Assembly: GCF_024362765.1 (NCBI RefSeq)
Contig: NZ_CP093302.1
Location: 678,001-742,000 of the forward strand
Reading direction: 5' to 3'
Source: Alkalihalobacillus sp. LMS6
GTDB lineage: Bacteria; Bacillota; Bacilli; Bacillales; Bacillaceae_D
Length of the DNA: 64,000 nt
Each line of letters starts with the position of its first letter. Within the stretch, counting starts at the first letter, position 1. Below the pieces are notes generated by a model that saw only the letters and a list, made by a program, of their open reading frames with translations, was not told the DNA's origin and made no database searches. Shown here piece after piece: positions 1-7,502 of the stretch. The position numbers and the translations under genes were made by a program.

Positions 1-428
1 AGGATTTCCCATTGTAAGGTTTTGCCTTTCTTGCGCTCTTTAATGGTAATCGTTTGATTGTGATCAAAAGCGAATTGTAGTTGTAAATGCCAAGCGCCTT
101 GATTTTTTACAATTGTTTCAATAAATTGATGCAGCCGTTTTTTATAAAATCGATGAAACGAACCGATTTGTTGTCCGTTAAAATAAAGTGGTCGTGTGTT
201 TGTGGTAACACGGTCAAACAAACGGACAGAAAAGCCATCATGATTCTGCGCAGGCACATAGTGTTTATCTTTTCGGTATTGCTGATAGATGAAGCGATTT
301 AATCCAACAGCAAAAATGAGAAAAAGAAGCGTCGCGATAACCGCGGATCGCTCAATCTCTCCAACAAATAGATAACGAAGCGGTATGGCAATTAATCCAA
401 TTGCAAAAAAGGTATAAAGAATATTCAT
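1..428 (-). CDS. Membrane-anchored protein of unknown function (3' end outside window)
   Basis: Open reading frame of 142 codons that runs off the left edge of the window. The start is the ATG at 428, preceded by an AGAAGG ribosome binding site about 14 bases upstream; an in-frame TAG lies just before the start. Residues 1 to about 50 form two hydrophobic stretches separated by a short polar loop. A soluble, basic and aromatic-rich region follows and is cut by the window end. I do not recognise a family. The topology suggests a two-helix membrane protein with a cytoplasmic tail. Confidence 0.6.
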   Translation of the reverse strand, partial: MNILYTFFAIGLIAIPLRYLFVGEIERSAVIATLLFLIFAVGLNRFIYQQYRKDKHYVPAQNHDGFSVRLFDRVTTNTRPLYFNGQQIGSFHRFYKKRLHQFIETIVKNQGAWHLQLQFAFDHNQTITIKERKKGKTLQWEI

Positions 429-597
429 CGTAATCTACCATTCCTTCTAGTATAAGCGATTATTTTCTAAATAAATAGTTTAAAACAAGAGTCATTTTTA
501 AGAAAGCCCTCTTAAGTCTAAAGAAGGATGAGGGAAGATTCAATTCAATCGTAAAAGTAAGAATTGTAAATGTTATAATCAATTGGGAGGGATGGAT

Positions 598-1194
598 ATG
601 GCTGATTCAAACCATGATGGTCATGACGAAAAAATAGAAATAATTGATCGAGAAATTTGTGCATTGATACAAAAGCGGAAACACGTGTCGAACGAGCAAC
701 CGACTTCTCCGTCGCCTGAAAAGCTAAACGAATGGGCACATACATATGGGCTTGAAAAGGAAATGTTGAATGCTTTATTTAGTACGATTGAGAGTGAAGG
801 TGATTTTAAACCGGTCGTCAAGCCGAAAGGGTATCTCGGAACGGTTCCACTGTCATTTATGTATGAAGAGAATGAGGTCATCTATAGCTTAACGGCCATT
901 CAATCTTATAAAAACGCTTCCGTTCTCTTTTTTCAAGTAGCGAGTAATCCACAAAAGCAGAATTTACAAGAACCGATGCGGGCATTTGAGCTTACGATTA
1001 AGGGAACAACATCATACGTGACACAACTGACCGAGGGTAGCGGTGGGGACGCAATGTTCAACTATCGTTTTGTCATTAGTCCAGCCATTAAGGAAGATGT
1101 CACGATCTCGGTCTCTGAAAGATTTGGTGAAGGGGAGTGCGTGACGCCGTTTGAATGGAAGGTCGACAAACAAGCGTTGATCAAGAATGAGTAA
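598..1194 (+). CDS. Conserved-looking hypothetical protein with a chorismate-mutase-like N-terminal helix
   Basis: Predicted 198-residue soluble acidic protein. The frame is open from a TTG at 583, but the GGGAGG at 585-590 best serves the ATG at 598, seven bases downstream. The first 40 residues hold a helix with the pattern IDREICALIQKRKHVS, which resembles the first helix of AroQ-type chorismate mutases. The rest of an AroQ fold is not evident, and the C-terminal half is predicted beta-rich. The next gene starts 15 bases downstream with its own ribosome binding site, so the two are probably co-transcribed. No function is assigned; the AroQ resemblance may be chance. Confidence 0.6.
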   Translation: MADSNHDGHDEKIEIIDREICALIQKRKHVSNEQPTSPSPEKLNEWAHTYGLEKEMLNALFSTIESEGDFKPVVKPKGYLGTVPLSFMYEENEVIYSLTAIQSYKNASVLFFQVASNPQKQNLQEPMRAFELTIKGTTSYVTQLTEGSGGDAMFNYRFVISPAIKEDVTISVSERFGEGECVTPFEWKVDKQALIKNE

Positions 1195-1209
1195 ATAGGG
1201 GGATATCAA

Positions 1210-2010
1210 TTGCTACAAAGAGAAACTTTGCCATTAAAACATAAAACAATTCTTATTACGGGAGTGAGCCGGAGAAAAGGAATTGGCTATGCGATCGCAC
1301 GTCAATGTGCCGCTTTTGGGGCGTCCATCATTACGCAACATTATCAAGCGCATGATGAACAACAAGACTGGGGCGCTGATTCTTTAGAAGACGTATCGGC
1401 GGGAATCGAAGCTGAATTAATTGAAGGCGCAACGCATACGCATTATTCGGAAAATTTTGAAGAAGAGCAGGCGCCAGCAACCCTTTTTCAAGCGATCGCA
1501 GAGCAAGATGCAGTCGTAGATGCACTGGTCTGTAATCATGCTATGAGCGGAAATGATGGCACATTGATGGAAATGAATGCGTTGTCACTTTCGCGGCATT
1601 ACACCGTCAACACGCAATCAAGCTTGCTCCTTGCTCAACAATACGTGAAACAATTTAACAGCAAAACTGGCAGAGGAAAAGTCATTTTTATGACGTCAGG
1701 ACAGGAACTTGGTCCGATGCGCGGCGAAATTGCGTATGCCGCTGCAAAAGGTGCACTTGCTTCGTTGACTGAAACGATTGCAGATGAATTAGCGGTTCAC
1801 GGTGTGAATGTGAATACGGTCAATCCTGGTCCAGTTGATACGGGCTATATGACGGATGATTTATGGCAATCGCTAAAGCCGAAATTTCCATTTGGTAGAA
1901 TGGGTGAAGGGGAAGATCCTGCACGTTTAATTGCGTGGTTGTTAACAGATGAAGCCAATTGGATTACAGGGCAAGTGATTAATACGGAAGGGGGCTTTCG
2001 CAGAGGGTGA
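1210..2010 (+). CDS. Short-chain dehydrogenase/reductase (FabG-like)
   Basis: Predicted 266-residue NAD(P)-dependent oxidoreductase of the classical SDR family. The cofactor-binding motif ITGVSRRKGIG lies near residues 15-26, a CNHA motif replaces the usual NNAG near residue 110, and the catalytic YAAAK lies near residue 177. The C-terminal VNPGPVDTGYM and ITGQVINTEGGF are typical of the family. The TTG start at 1210 is chosen because AGGGGG lies seven bases upstream. Substrate cannot be read from the sequence. The gene ends in a hairpin that overlaps its stop codon. Confidence 0.85.
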   Translation: MLQRETLPLKHKTILITGVSRRKGIGYAIARQCAAFGASIITQHYQAHDEQQDWGADSLEDVSAGIEAELIEGATHTHYSENFEEEQAPATLFQAIAEQDAVVDALVCNHAMSGNDGTLMEMNALSLSRHYTVNTQSSLLLAQQYVKQFNSKTGRGKVIFMTSGQELGPMRGEIAYAAAKGALASLTETIADELAVHGVNVNTVNPGPVDTGYMTDDLWQSLKPKFPFGRMGEGEDPARLIAWLLTDEANWITGQVINTEGGFRRG

Positions 2011-2024
2011 AAGTCCTCTTTTTT
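1992..2024 (+). terminator. Rho-independent terminator of the SDR gene
   Basis: Stem GGGCTTTC (1992-1999) pairs with GAAAGTCC (2009-2016) with one G-U pair, followed by TCTTTTTTAT. The left arm is inside the coding sequence and the stop codon sits in the loop and right arm. Confidence 0.65.
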
Positions 2025-2106
2025 ATGAATATTTTATAAAAAATTTAGAATTTAGAGACAGTTAATCGTTTATAATAGAAATAATAACTAGGAAAAGGGG
2101 TAGGGT

Positions 2107-2313
2107 ATGAGCAATAACGTTCTATGGTATGGGCGCTGTTTGTTTGTGACAGGTGCACTCTTATTTGGATTGCTTCAAATTGCTTTTGCAATTGGTATTC
2201 ATGACGAACCTTTTTTAATAGGGGCGATGGTTGGGTATTACGCCAGTATCCTCTTATTTGTCGTCGGACTTATCATTATGCTAGCGGAGATGTTTAAAAG
2301 TGAAAGTGAGTAA
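2107..2313 (+). CDS. Small two-helix membrane protein
   Basis: Predicted 68-residue protein with two transmembrane helices, near residues 8-30 and 40-62, and a short charged C-terminal tail (KSESE). AAAAGGGG lies just upstream of the ATG at 2107, and a TATAAT at 2071-2076 could be its -10 element. I do not recognise a family. It is separated from the SDR gene by a terminator, so it is probably an independent unit. Confidence 0.6.
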   Translation: MSNNVLWYGRCLFVTGALLFGLLQIAFAIGIHDEPFLIGAMVGYYASILLFVVGLIIMLAEMFKSESE

Positions 2314-2413
2314 TTCTTACAACCTCGTGGCAATTGAGGATATCATTTAGTATTTTTTCATTTTGATGCTACAATATAGGGAAATTGGAGTTGTGAAGCT
2401 GGAGGAATTTTGT

Positions 2414-3472
2414 ATGCAATCTGTCCCAACAAATGCAATAAAAGTCGTATCAAGAGCGAAGAAGGAAACGATTCCTCAAGCCCATGAAGAGTTACGCCAC
2501 TGGAAAAGTGAAGCATTAAAAATAACGGATGATGAAATTAGAGAACAAGCGGCTTGGACCGTAAGCGACAAGACGTTCCACGCAGAAGGCGGCAGCATTA
2601 TTGGTCTGCTTTCTGGCGCGAATAAAGACCGCTATATTCAATTTATGGTTGGCTATCAGTCAATCTGTGATTATTTAGATACGCTTTGTGATAAAAATGA
2701 TAGCCATAACCCAGACGATTTTCGATCTATTCATGATGCGCTTTTAGATACATTGGAACCGGAAAAGGATTTTAGCAACTACTATCAATACCGTCCTGGT
2801 TTTAATGATGATGGCTATTTACAAAAGCTTGTCACACGTTGTCGTGAAGCCGTAACGTTGTTCCCAGGCTTTGAGGTGATGAAAGCCGATATGAAGGAAG
2901 TTGCACAATACTATATTGATTTCCAAGTGTATAAGCATGTGGAAGAAGAAAAGCGTGAGCCGTTGTTGAAGAAATTTTATGAAGACAATCAGCATCTTGT
3001 GCCAGGTATGCGTTGGTACGAGTTTGCTTGTGGTGCGGCTTCAACGCTTGCATTATATACGCTTGCGGCTTACGCGGCGGCGTCTGAGCGAACAAAAGAA
3101 GAGTCGAAGCATATTAAAGAAGCGTATTTTCCGTGGGTTCAAGGCTTGCATATTATGCTTGATTATTTCATCGATCAAGAGGAAGACCGCTTGGAAAATG
3201 AAATGAACTTTGCTGCGTACTACGAATCCAAGGAAGATATGATGGACCGCTTCCGCTTTTTAGATGAGCAAGCAAATGAAAAGCTTAAGGGACTTCCGGA
3301 TGAAAAATTCCATATGCTTTTGAAAAAAGGGCTTTATGCGCTTTACCTTTCTGATGGAAAAGTGGCAAATAATCCTGAGTTGAAAAAGGATGCGAAAGAA
3401 ATTATTAAACTAGGTGGGAAGTCAGCCGCATTTTTCTTCCAAAATCGCTGGATGTTTAAGCGCGCTATTTAA
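2414..3472 (+). CDS. ytpB: Tetraprenyl-beta-curcumene synthase (DUF2600)
   Basis: Predicted 352-residue soluble protein that closely resembles B. subtilis YtpB over its whole length. In the known family, YtpB cyclises tetraprenyl diphosphate to tetraprenyl-beta-curcumene, the precursor of Bacillus sesquarterpenes; it has no canonical DDxxD motif. Visible family features are the SIIGLLSGANKDRYIQFMVG stretch, the aspartate-rich DYLDTLCDKND near residue 75, and a helical C-terminal half. The frame is open from 2363, but the ATG at 2414 has GGAGG nine bases upstream and gives the usual family length. The gene ends at a strong terminator. Confidence 0.85.
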   Translation: MQSVPTNAIKVVSRAKKETIPQAHEELRHWKSEALKITDDEIREQAAWTVSDKTFHAEGGSIIGLLSGANKDRYIQFMVGYQSICDYLDTLCDKNDSHNPDDFRSIHDALLDTLEPEKDFSNYYQYRPGFNDDGYLQKLVTRCREAVTLFPGFEVMKADMKEVAQYYIDFQVYKHVEEEKREPLLKKFYEDNQHLVPGMRWYEFACGAASTLALYTLAAYAAASERTKEESKHIKEAYFPWVQGLHIMLDYFIDQEEDRLENEMNFAAYYESKEDMMDRFRFLDEQANEKLKGLPDEKFHMLLKKGLYALYLSDGKVANNPELKKDAKEIIKLGGKSAAFFFQNRWMFKRAI

Positions 3473-3478
3473 ATTCAC

Positions 3479-3512
3479 GCACCTCGTAGAGATTAAAGCG
3501 AGGTGCTTTTTT
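3479..3512 (+). terminator. Rho-independent terminator of ytpB
   Basis: GCACCTCG (3479-3486) pairs perfectly with CGAGGTGC (3499-3506), followed by six T. The next gene starts only a few bases after the T run. Confidence 0.85.
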
Positions 3513-3527
3513 ATGGAGTTGAAAAGA

Positions 3528-4007
3528 ATGAATATTAATGAAATTAATGAGTCAAACCGACAACGGGCGAAAGAATTTTTTGTTCAGCATTGGGGTTCTC
3601 CGATTATGGTCATTGCTAGCGGTACGTACAACTGTAGTGAACTTGAAGGGTATATGGCAACAGATGAATCGGGACAAACGATTGGGTTAATTACGTACAT
3701 GGATCGGGAGCAGCGTTTTGAAATCCTCTCCTTAGATAGCGTGGTTGAGAAAAGAGGAGTTGGAACAGCGCTAATGGTAGCAGTAGAAACACTTGCCAAG
3801 CAAAAGGGAGCAAAAGCCATTCACCTTGTCACAACAAACGATAATCTTCATGCATTAGGTTTTTACCAAAAGCGGGGCTACGTGCTTTACAAACTACATA
3901 AAGATGCCGTTAAAAAAGCACGCCTCATTAAACCGGAAATTCCTTTTGTTGCAGAAAATCAAATTCCGATCCGTGATGAAATTGAATGTGTCAAATACAT
4001 CGTATAA
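3528..4007 (+). CDS. GNAT family N-acetyltransferase
   Basis: Predicted 159-residue acetyl-CoA-dependent acetyltransferase. The acetyl-CoA-binding motif A reads VEKRGVGTALMVAV, followed by the C-terminal ALGFYQKRGY signature near residue 115. The ATG at 3528 is preferred because GGAG (3515-3518) lies nine bases upstream. An in-frame ATG at 3513 is the alternative, but it abuts the T run of the ytpB terminator. The aadK start lies 13 bases downstream, so the two are probably co-transcribed. The substrate is unknown; pairing with an aminoglycoside enzyme does not prove a role in resistance. Confidence 0.75.
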   Translation: MNINEINESNRQRAKEFFVQHWGSPIMVIASGTYNCSELEGYMATDESGQTIGLITYMDREQRFEILSLDSVVEKRGVGTALMVAVETLAKQKGAKAIHLVTTNDNLHALGFYQKRGYVLYKLHKDAVKKARLIKPEIPFVAENQIPIRDEIECVKYIV

Positions 4008-4020
4008 GGGAGTGTCCGCG

Positions 4021-4902
4021 TTGCGAACGGAAACAGAAATGTTCGATTTGATTCTAACAAAAGCGGCAGAAGATGACCGTATTCTGGCAGTCTATATGAA
4101 CGGATCGAGGACAAACCCTCATGCACCAAAAGACCTTTTTCAAGATTATGACATTGTCTACGTCGTCAACGAAACGGCACCGTTTGTTACAGATCACGCG
4201 TGGATCGACTATTTTGGTGAACGACTTATGATTCAAGAACCTGATAAGAATGATGCTGCGGTAGGGAAACCAGTAAATATCCATAAATCGTATACGTATT
4301 TAATGCTGTTCACTGACGGAAACCGCATTGATTTACACGTGGAGACGGTAGCTTCTATGCAAGAGGGTTATAAATCAGATTCTTTAACCGTTCCGCTGCT
4401 TGATAAAGCGGGTATACTGCCTGCAATTGCGCCAGCGTCAGATCAAGATTATCGAGTGAAAAAACCGACGGAGGCTGAATTTTTAAACAATTGCAATGAA
4501 TTTTGGTGGTGTTTACAAAACGTAGCGAAAGGTATTTGGCGCGATGAACTTCCTTATGCAAAAGAAATGTTTGAGCAGGTTGTTCGAGTGCCATTAAACG
4601 AAATGGTTTCTTGGTGGATTGGACATAATCATGATTTCCAAGTTTCGACTGGTAAAATGGGGAAATATTTTAAAGATAGTTTACCAGAAAAAATGTGGCT
4701 GCAGTACGAGCAGACGTATAGTGGGCCTAATGTTAAAGCGTTTTGGACATCTATTTTTGCAGCAATATCTTTGTTTAGTGCTTTAGCGAAGGAATTAGCG
4801 AAAGAGTTCCAATATACGTATCATCAATGTGAAGAAGATAATATGTTGCTGTATGTACGACATGTACAAGCCTTGCCAGCTGACGCTAAAACGATTTTTT
4901 GA
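4021..4902 (+). CDS. aadK: Aminoglycoside 6-adenylyltransferase (AadK family)
   Basis: Predicted 293-residue protein, close to the 284 residues of B. subtilis AadK, which adenylylates streptomycin using ATP. The nucleotidyltransferase signature MNGSRTNPHAPKD followed by QDYDIVYVV lies near residues 22-45; its Gly-Ser and the two Asp of DYD are expected to bind nucleotide and metal. The later EFWWCLQNVAKGIWRDELPYAK pattern is typical of AadE/AadK proteins. The TTG start at 4021 is supported by AAGGGAG eight bases upstream; upstream in-frame codons lie inside the GNAT gene. It is likely an intrinsic chromosomal gene, as there is no mobile element nearby. Confidence 0.85.
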   Translation: MRTETEMFDLILTKAAEDDRILAVYMNGSRTNPHAPKDLFQDYDIVYVVNETAPFVTDHAWIDYFGERLMIQEPDKNDAAVGKPVNIHKSYTYLMLFTDGNRIDLHVETVASMQEGYKSDSLTVPLLDKAGILPAIAPASDQDYRVKKPTEAEFLNNCNEFWWCLQNVAKGIWRDELPYAKEMFEQVVRVPLNEMVSWWIGHNHDFQVSTGKMGKYFKDSLPEKMWLQYEQTYSGPNVKAFWTSIFAAISLFSALAKELAKEFQYTYHQCEEDNMLLYVRHVQALPADAKTIF

Positions 4903-4926
4903 GCATCTCCTACGAGGTGCTTTTTG
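4903..4926 (+). terminator. Terminator of the GNAT-aadK unit
   Basis: GCATCTC (4903-4909) pairs with GAGGTGC with one G-U pair, followed by five T. Confidence 0.75.
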
Positions 4927-4928
4927 TA

Positions 4929-4957
4929 TTGTGTTGGTGTGAAGATAGGGATACAAT
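4929..4957 (+). promoter_or_regulatory. Probable sigma-A promoter of the MFS gene
   Basis: TTGTGT at 4929-4934, a 17-base spacer, and TACAAT at 4952-4957. Confidence 0.55.
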
Positions 4958-4982
4958 ATTCTAAATACATAGAATAGGGGAG

Positions 4983-6215
4983 ATGATTTTTGAAAAGATG
5001 AATTCAAGGTCGAAGGTTGTTGCAATTGCACTTATAACTGCTGTCACGGTTTTAGGAGATTCCATGTTGTTTATTGTTCTACCACTTTATTGGCAGGACT
5101 TTGGTTTAACGGAAGTATGGCAAGTGGGGGTACTTTTGGCGATTAATCGATTTGTCCGCTTGCCGATCACACCGTTAGTTGGTTTGTTTTATAAAAAATA
5201 TGATGTTCGTGTAGGTATTTTACTTGCGGTTTTGTTGGCCGGACTTAGTACACTGTCTTATGGCTTAGCAAATGGCTTTATTGTGCTCCTTATCATGCGG
5301 ATGTGTTGGGGAATTGCGTGGTCATTCATTCGACTTGGGGGAATGCTGACGGTGGTGTCGTCTTCTGAGGATCATAACCGAGGCAAGTTAATGGGGTTAT
5401 ATAACGGGCTTTGGGGCTTAGGTGGTTTAACAGGAATGTTAGCAGGAGGCTTTTTTATTGATATCTTTTCCATTACAGCTGTCACAACCGTTTTTGCAAT
5501 TGGCTCCTTTTTGCTTCTTCCATTTATCTATCTTCTTATTCCAAAAACAGAAGAGAAAAAAGCTGCACAAGAGGCTGCAAATAAGTTTAAAAACCTTGAT
5601 TTATCTTTCCTCACTCCATATACGCGCTTAGTCATTGCAACGAGTGCGACGATGGGTTTTATCGTATTAGGCATCTTCGCATCTTCGTTAAGTACACTGA
5701 TTGGTCAAAGTTACGATGAACAATGGACGCTTTTTGGAACGATTATTAGTATTACAGCATTAGCCGGAGCGATCCAAGCCTTTCGCTGGTCATGGGAACC
5801 GTTTATTGCACCTTTATTCGGACGAATGGTTGATCGGACAAAAAACAAGCACGGACTCATTCTCATTCCGCTATCTTTTAGTATCATCACGTTTTGGTTA
5901 TTAGGGTATGTAGACATCATTGTTCCTTTGCTGATCGTTATTTTTGTTTTTCAGATAGCTTCGACGATGTTTGTCACGGTTACAGATACGTTAGCTGCTG
6001 GAGCGGCGGCTAAAACCGATTCTGTGAAAATGATGACCCTCCATACCATTATGGTTGATTTAGGAGCTGCATTTGGACCATTGCTGTCATTCTTTATTCT
6101 GTTTTGGTTTGATTTAAACATGGTGTTTTACGTATCGAGTATGATTATGACCGTTCTAGCTGTTGCATGGTTGATTTACGGTATAAAACAGAAGAAACCC
6201 ATGAGTAGAGCTTGA
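4983..6215 (+). CDS. MFS transporter (12-helix exporter-like)
   Basis: Predicted 410-residue polytopic membrane protein with about 12 hydrophobic segments split by a charged central loop (residues about 185-205, KTEEKKAAQEAANKFK). The LVGLFYKKYDVRVG loop between helices 2 and 3 is the MFS motif A position. The ATG at 4983 follows GGGGAG by only two bases, so the ATG at 4998 (15 bases from it) is an equally possible start. Substrate is unknown. A sigma-A promoter lies upstream and a 13-bp terminator overlaps the end, so it is monocistronic. Confidence 0.8.
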   Translation: MIFEKMNSRSKVVAIALITAVTVLGDSMLFIVLPLYWQDFGLTEVWQVGVLLAINRFVRLPITPLVGLFYKKYDVRVGILLAVLLAGLSTLSYGLANGFIVLLIMRMCWGIAWSFIRLGGMLTVVSSSEDHNRGKLMGLYNGLWGLGGLTGMLAGGFFIDIFSITAVTTVFAIGSFLLLPFIYLLIPKTEEKKAAQEAANKFKNLDLSFLTPYTRLVIATSATMGFIVLGIFASSLSTLIGQSYDEQWTLFGTIISITALAGAIQAFRWSWEPFIAPLFGRMVDRTKNKHGLILIPLSFSIITFWLLGYVDIIVPLLIVIFVFQIASTMFVTVTDTLAAGAAAKTDSVKMMTLHTIMVDLGAAFGPLLSFFILFWFDLNMVFYVSSMIMTVLAVAWLIYGIKQKKPMSRA

Positions 6216-6232
6216 TACTCATGGGTTTTTTT
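6195..6232 (+). terminator. Terminator of the MFS gene
   Basis: AAACCCATGAGTA (6195-6207) and TACTCATGGGTTT (6216-6228) form a perfect 13-bp stem with a T run. The stop codon lies in the loop. Confidence 0.85.
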
Positions 6233-6370
6233 ATTATTCATGTATCGGTTGGGCAGTTCACCTTTCATTTTTTAAATTGAACACGAACTTTAGTGTTTTT
6301 TGACAGTTTATTTCCTGGGGAATTAAAAATTTGACGATTGGTGGAATTTAATCTGTATCTTGTTCTCAGA

Positions 6371-7129
6371 TTAGGTTCTGGTAGCCTTAATTAAAAATCG
6401 GTGTTGAATAAAGTCAATGTAGCCACATTGTTGGATTCTCTTATGAATCTTCTTCAAAGAATGTTCATACGTTTGAACAGAGAAATCAGGTACTTGCCAA
6501 GGGATGGCGTGCAAATAATAAATAATGGCGCTAACATCATAAAAACGTTGGACCCCAACATGTTCTTGGGTGTCAACAATCTCAAGAGAGGTACCTGAGA
6601 ACAGATTTAAGGATGAGCTTATATTCCAGCCCGAATACGTTTGATCGATTTCAGCGCCTAGAGCGATGTTTAAATCACGACAATCTAAGCCACCAACTTG
6701 TTGTGTTAAAAACGTTCCGCCTTTTTTTAATAGACGAGCTAGTTCCTTCACACAGAAAGAATCATGTTGATTTAAGATTAAATCAAACGTGTTCGTTGGT
6801 AAGGGGATGTGGTGATCATCTTCGAAAGAGACAACATGAACACCAAGTGGCTTTAAGCGGTTTCGAGCAATTTCCAGATTCGGTGCATATCCTTCTGTTG
6901 CGTAAGCGATTTTTGGGAAGGGCTGTAATCGTGAAAAAAACTCCCCTCCGCCAGTCCCCATATCCAGAACGGCTTCTGAATCTTTGATTAATGAGAGAGC
7001 TAGTGAACCATAGGACCACGGCAATAAACTACTGCCAAATCGTCCTAACTTAGAAAGGTGGGAAAAATCCCATCCAGAAAAAATTTGATTTTGTTCTGAT
7101 ACATAATAGTCAAATAAATGATGTGTCAT
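6371..7129 (-). CDS. Class I SAM-dependent methyltransferase
   Basis: Predicted 252-residue cytosolic methyltransferase. SAM-binding motif I reads VLDMGTGGGEFF near residues 54-65. An acidic residue follows at the end of the second strand (ATEGYAPN), and LPTNTFDLILNQHDSFC corresponds to motifs post-I and II. The ATG at 7129 has GGAGGAAGAG upstream at the right distance; the longer frame to 7153 has no better site. The substrate is not predictable from this. It is transcribed alone on the minus strand. Confidence 0.8.
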   Translation of the reverse strand: MTHHLFDYYVSEQNQIFSGWDFSHLSKLGRFGSSLLPWSYGSLALSLIKDSEAVLDMGTGGGEFFSRLQPFPKIAYATEGYAPNLEIARNRLKPLGVHVVSFEDDHHIPLPTNTFDLILNQHDSFCVKELARLLKKGGTFLTQQVGGLDCRDLNIALGAEIDQTYSGWNISSSLNLFSGTSLEIVDTQEHVGVQRFYDVSAIIYYLHAIPWQVPDFSVQTYEHSLKKIHKRIQQCGYIDFIQHRFLIKATRT

Positions 7130-7266
7130 CGTTTCTCTTCCTCCATTCATCATTTGTCGTAAGAAAAGCTTGATGATGAAGGAGGTCCGCGACTAAAAGA
7201 TGTATTGTTTTATAAAGGATGGTAGAAGGTTGGCAACGTTGTCAGCTCCTTGATTTGGTTATTAGT

Positions 7267-7296
7267 AGTATTTCAAATGAGCTAGACAATTGTCAA
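7267..7296 (-). promoter_or_regulatory. Possible promoter of the methyltransferase gene
   Basis: On the minus strand, a perfect TTGACA (7296-7291) is followed after 18 bases by AATACT (7272-7267). The -10 element is imperfect. Confidence 0.4.
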
Positions 7297-7380
7297 TCTT
7301 AATTCTGAATTTTTTTATTTTTTGTGTTTGCTTGAGTTGAAAAAAGAGAATAGATACTTAAAAAAATAAGGAGGCATAAA

Positions 7381-7491
7381 ATGGATTCTCTTACCCTCTG
7401 GTTAATTTTGCTAGCCATTATTATCTTCTTTTCATTAGGAATGGTGGCTTATACATCAGTAAAAAAAATGATGAAAGGGACATACTCTTAA
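7381..7491 (+). CDS. Small single-helix membrane peptide (36 aa)
   Basis: A 36-residue open frame with a near-ideal ribosome binding site, AAGGAGG, ending six bases before the ATG. The peptide begins MDSLTLWLILLAIIIF, giving one transmembrane helix at residues 5-27, and ends in a basic tail (VKKMMKGTYS). The ribosome binding site and the hydrophobic-then-basic layout argue that it is translated. It converges with the MetRS gene, whose stop lies 12 bases away. I do not recognise a family. Confidence 0.65.
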   Translation: MDSLTLWLILLAIIIFFSLGMVAYTSVKKMMKGTYS

Positions 7492-7502
7492 GCCCCTTTA
7501 AA

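Noticed and set aside
87-302. Plus-strand open frame of 71 codons
   Set aside because: The minus-strand frame covers it, extends beyond the window and has a better start with a ribosome binding site.
6613-6987. Plus-strand open frame of 124 codons
   Set aside because: It is antisense to the methyltransferase, whose SAM motif is clear.
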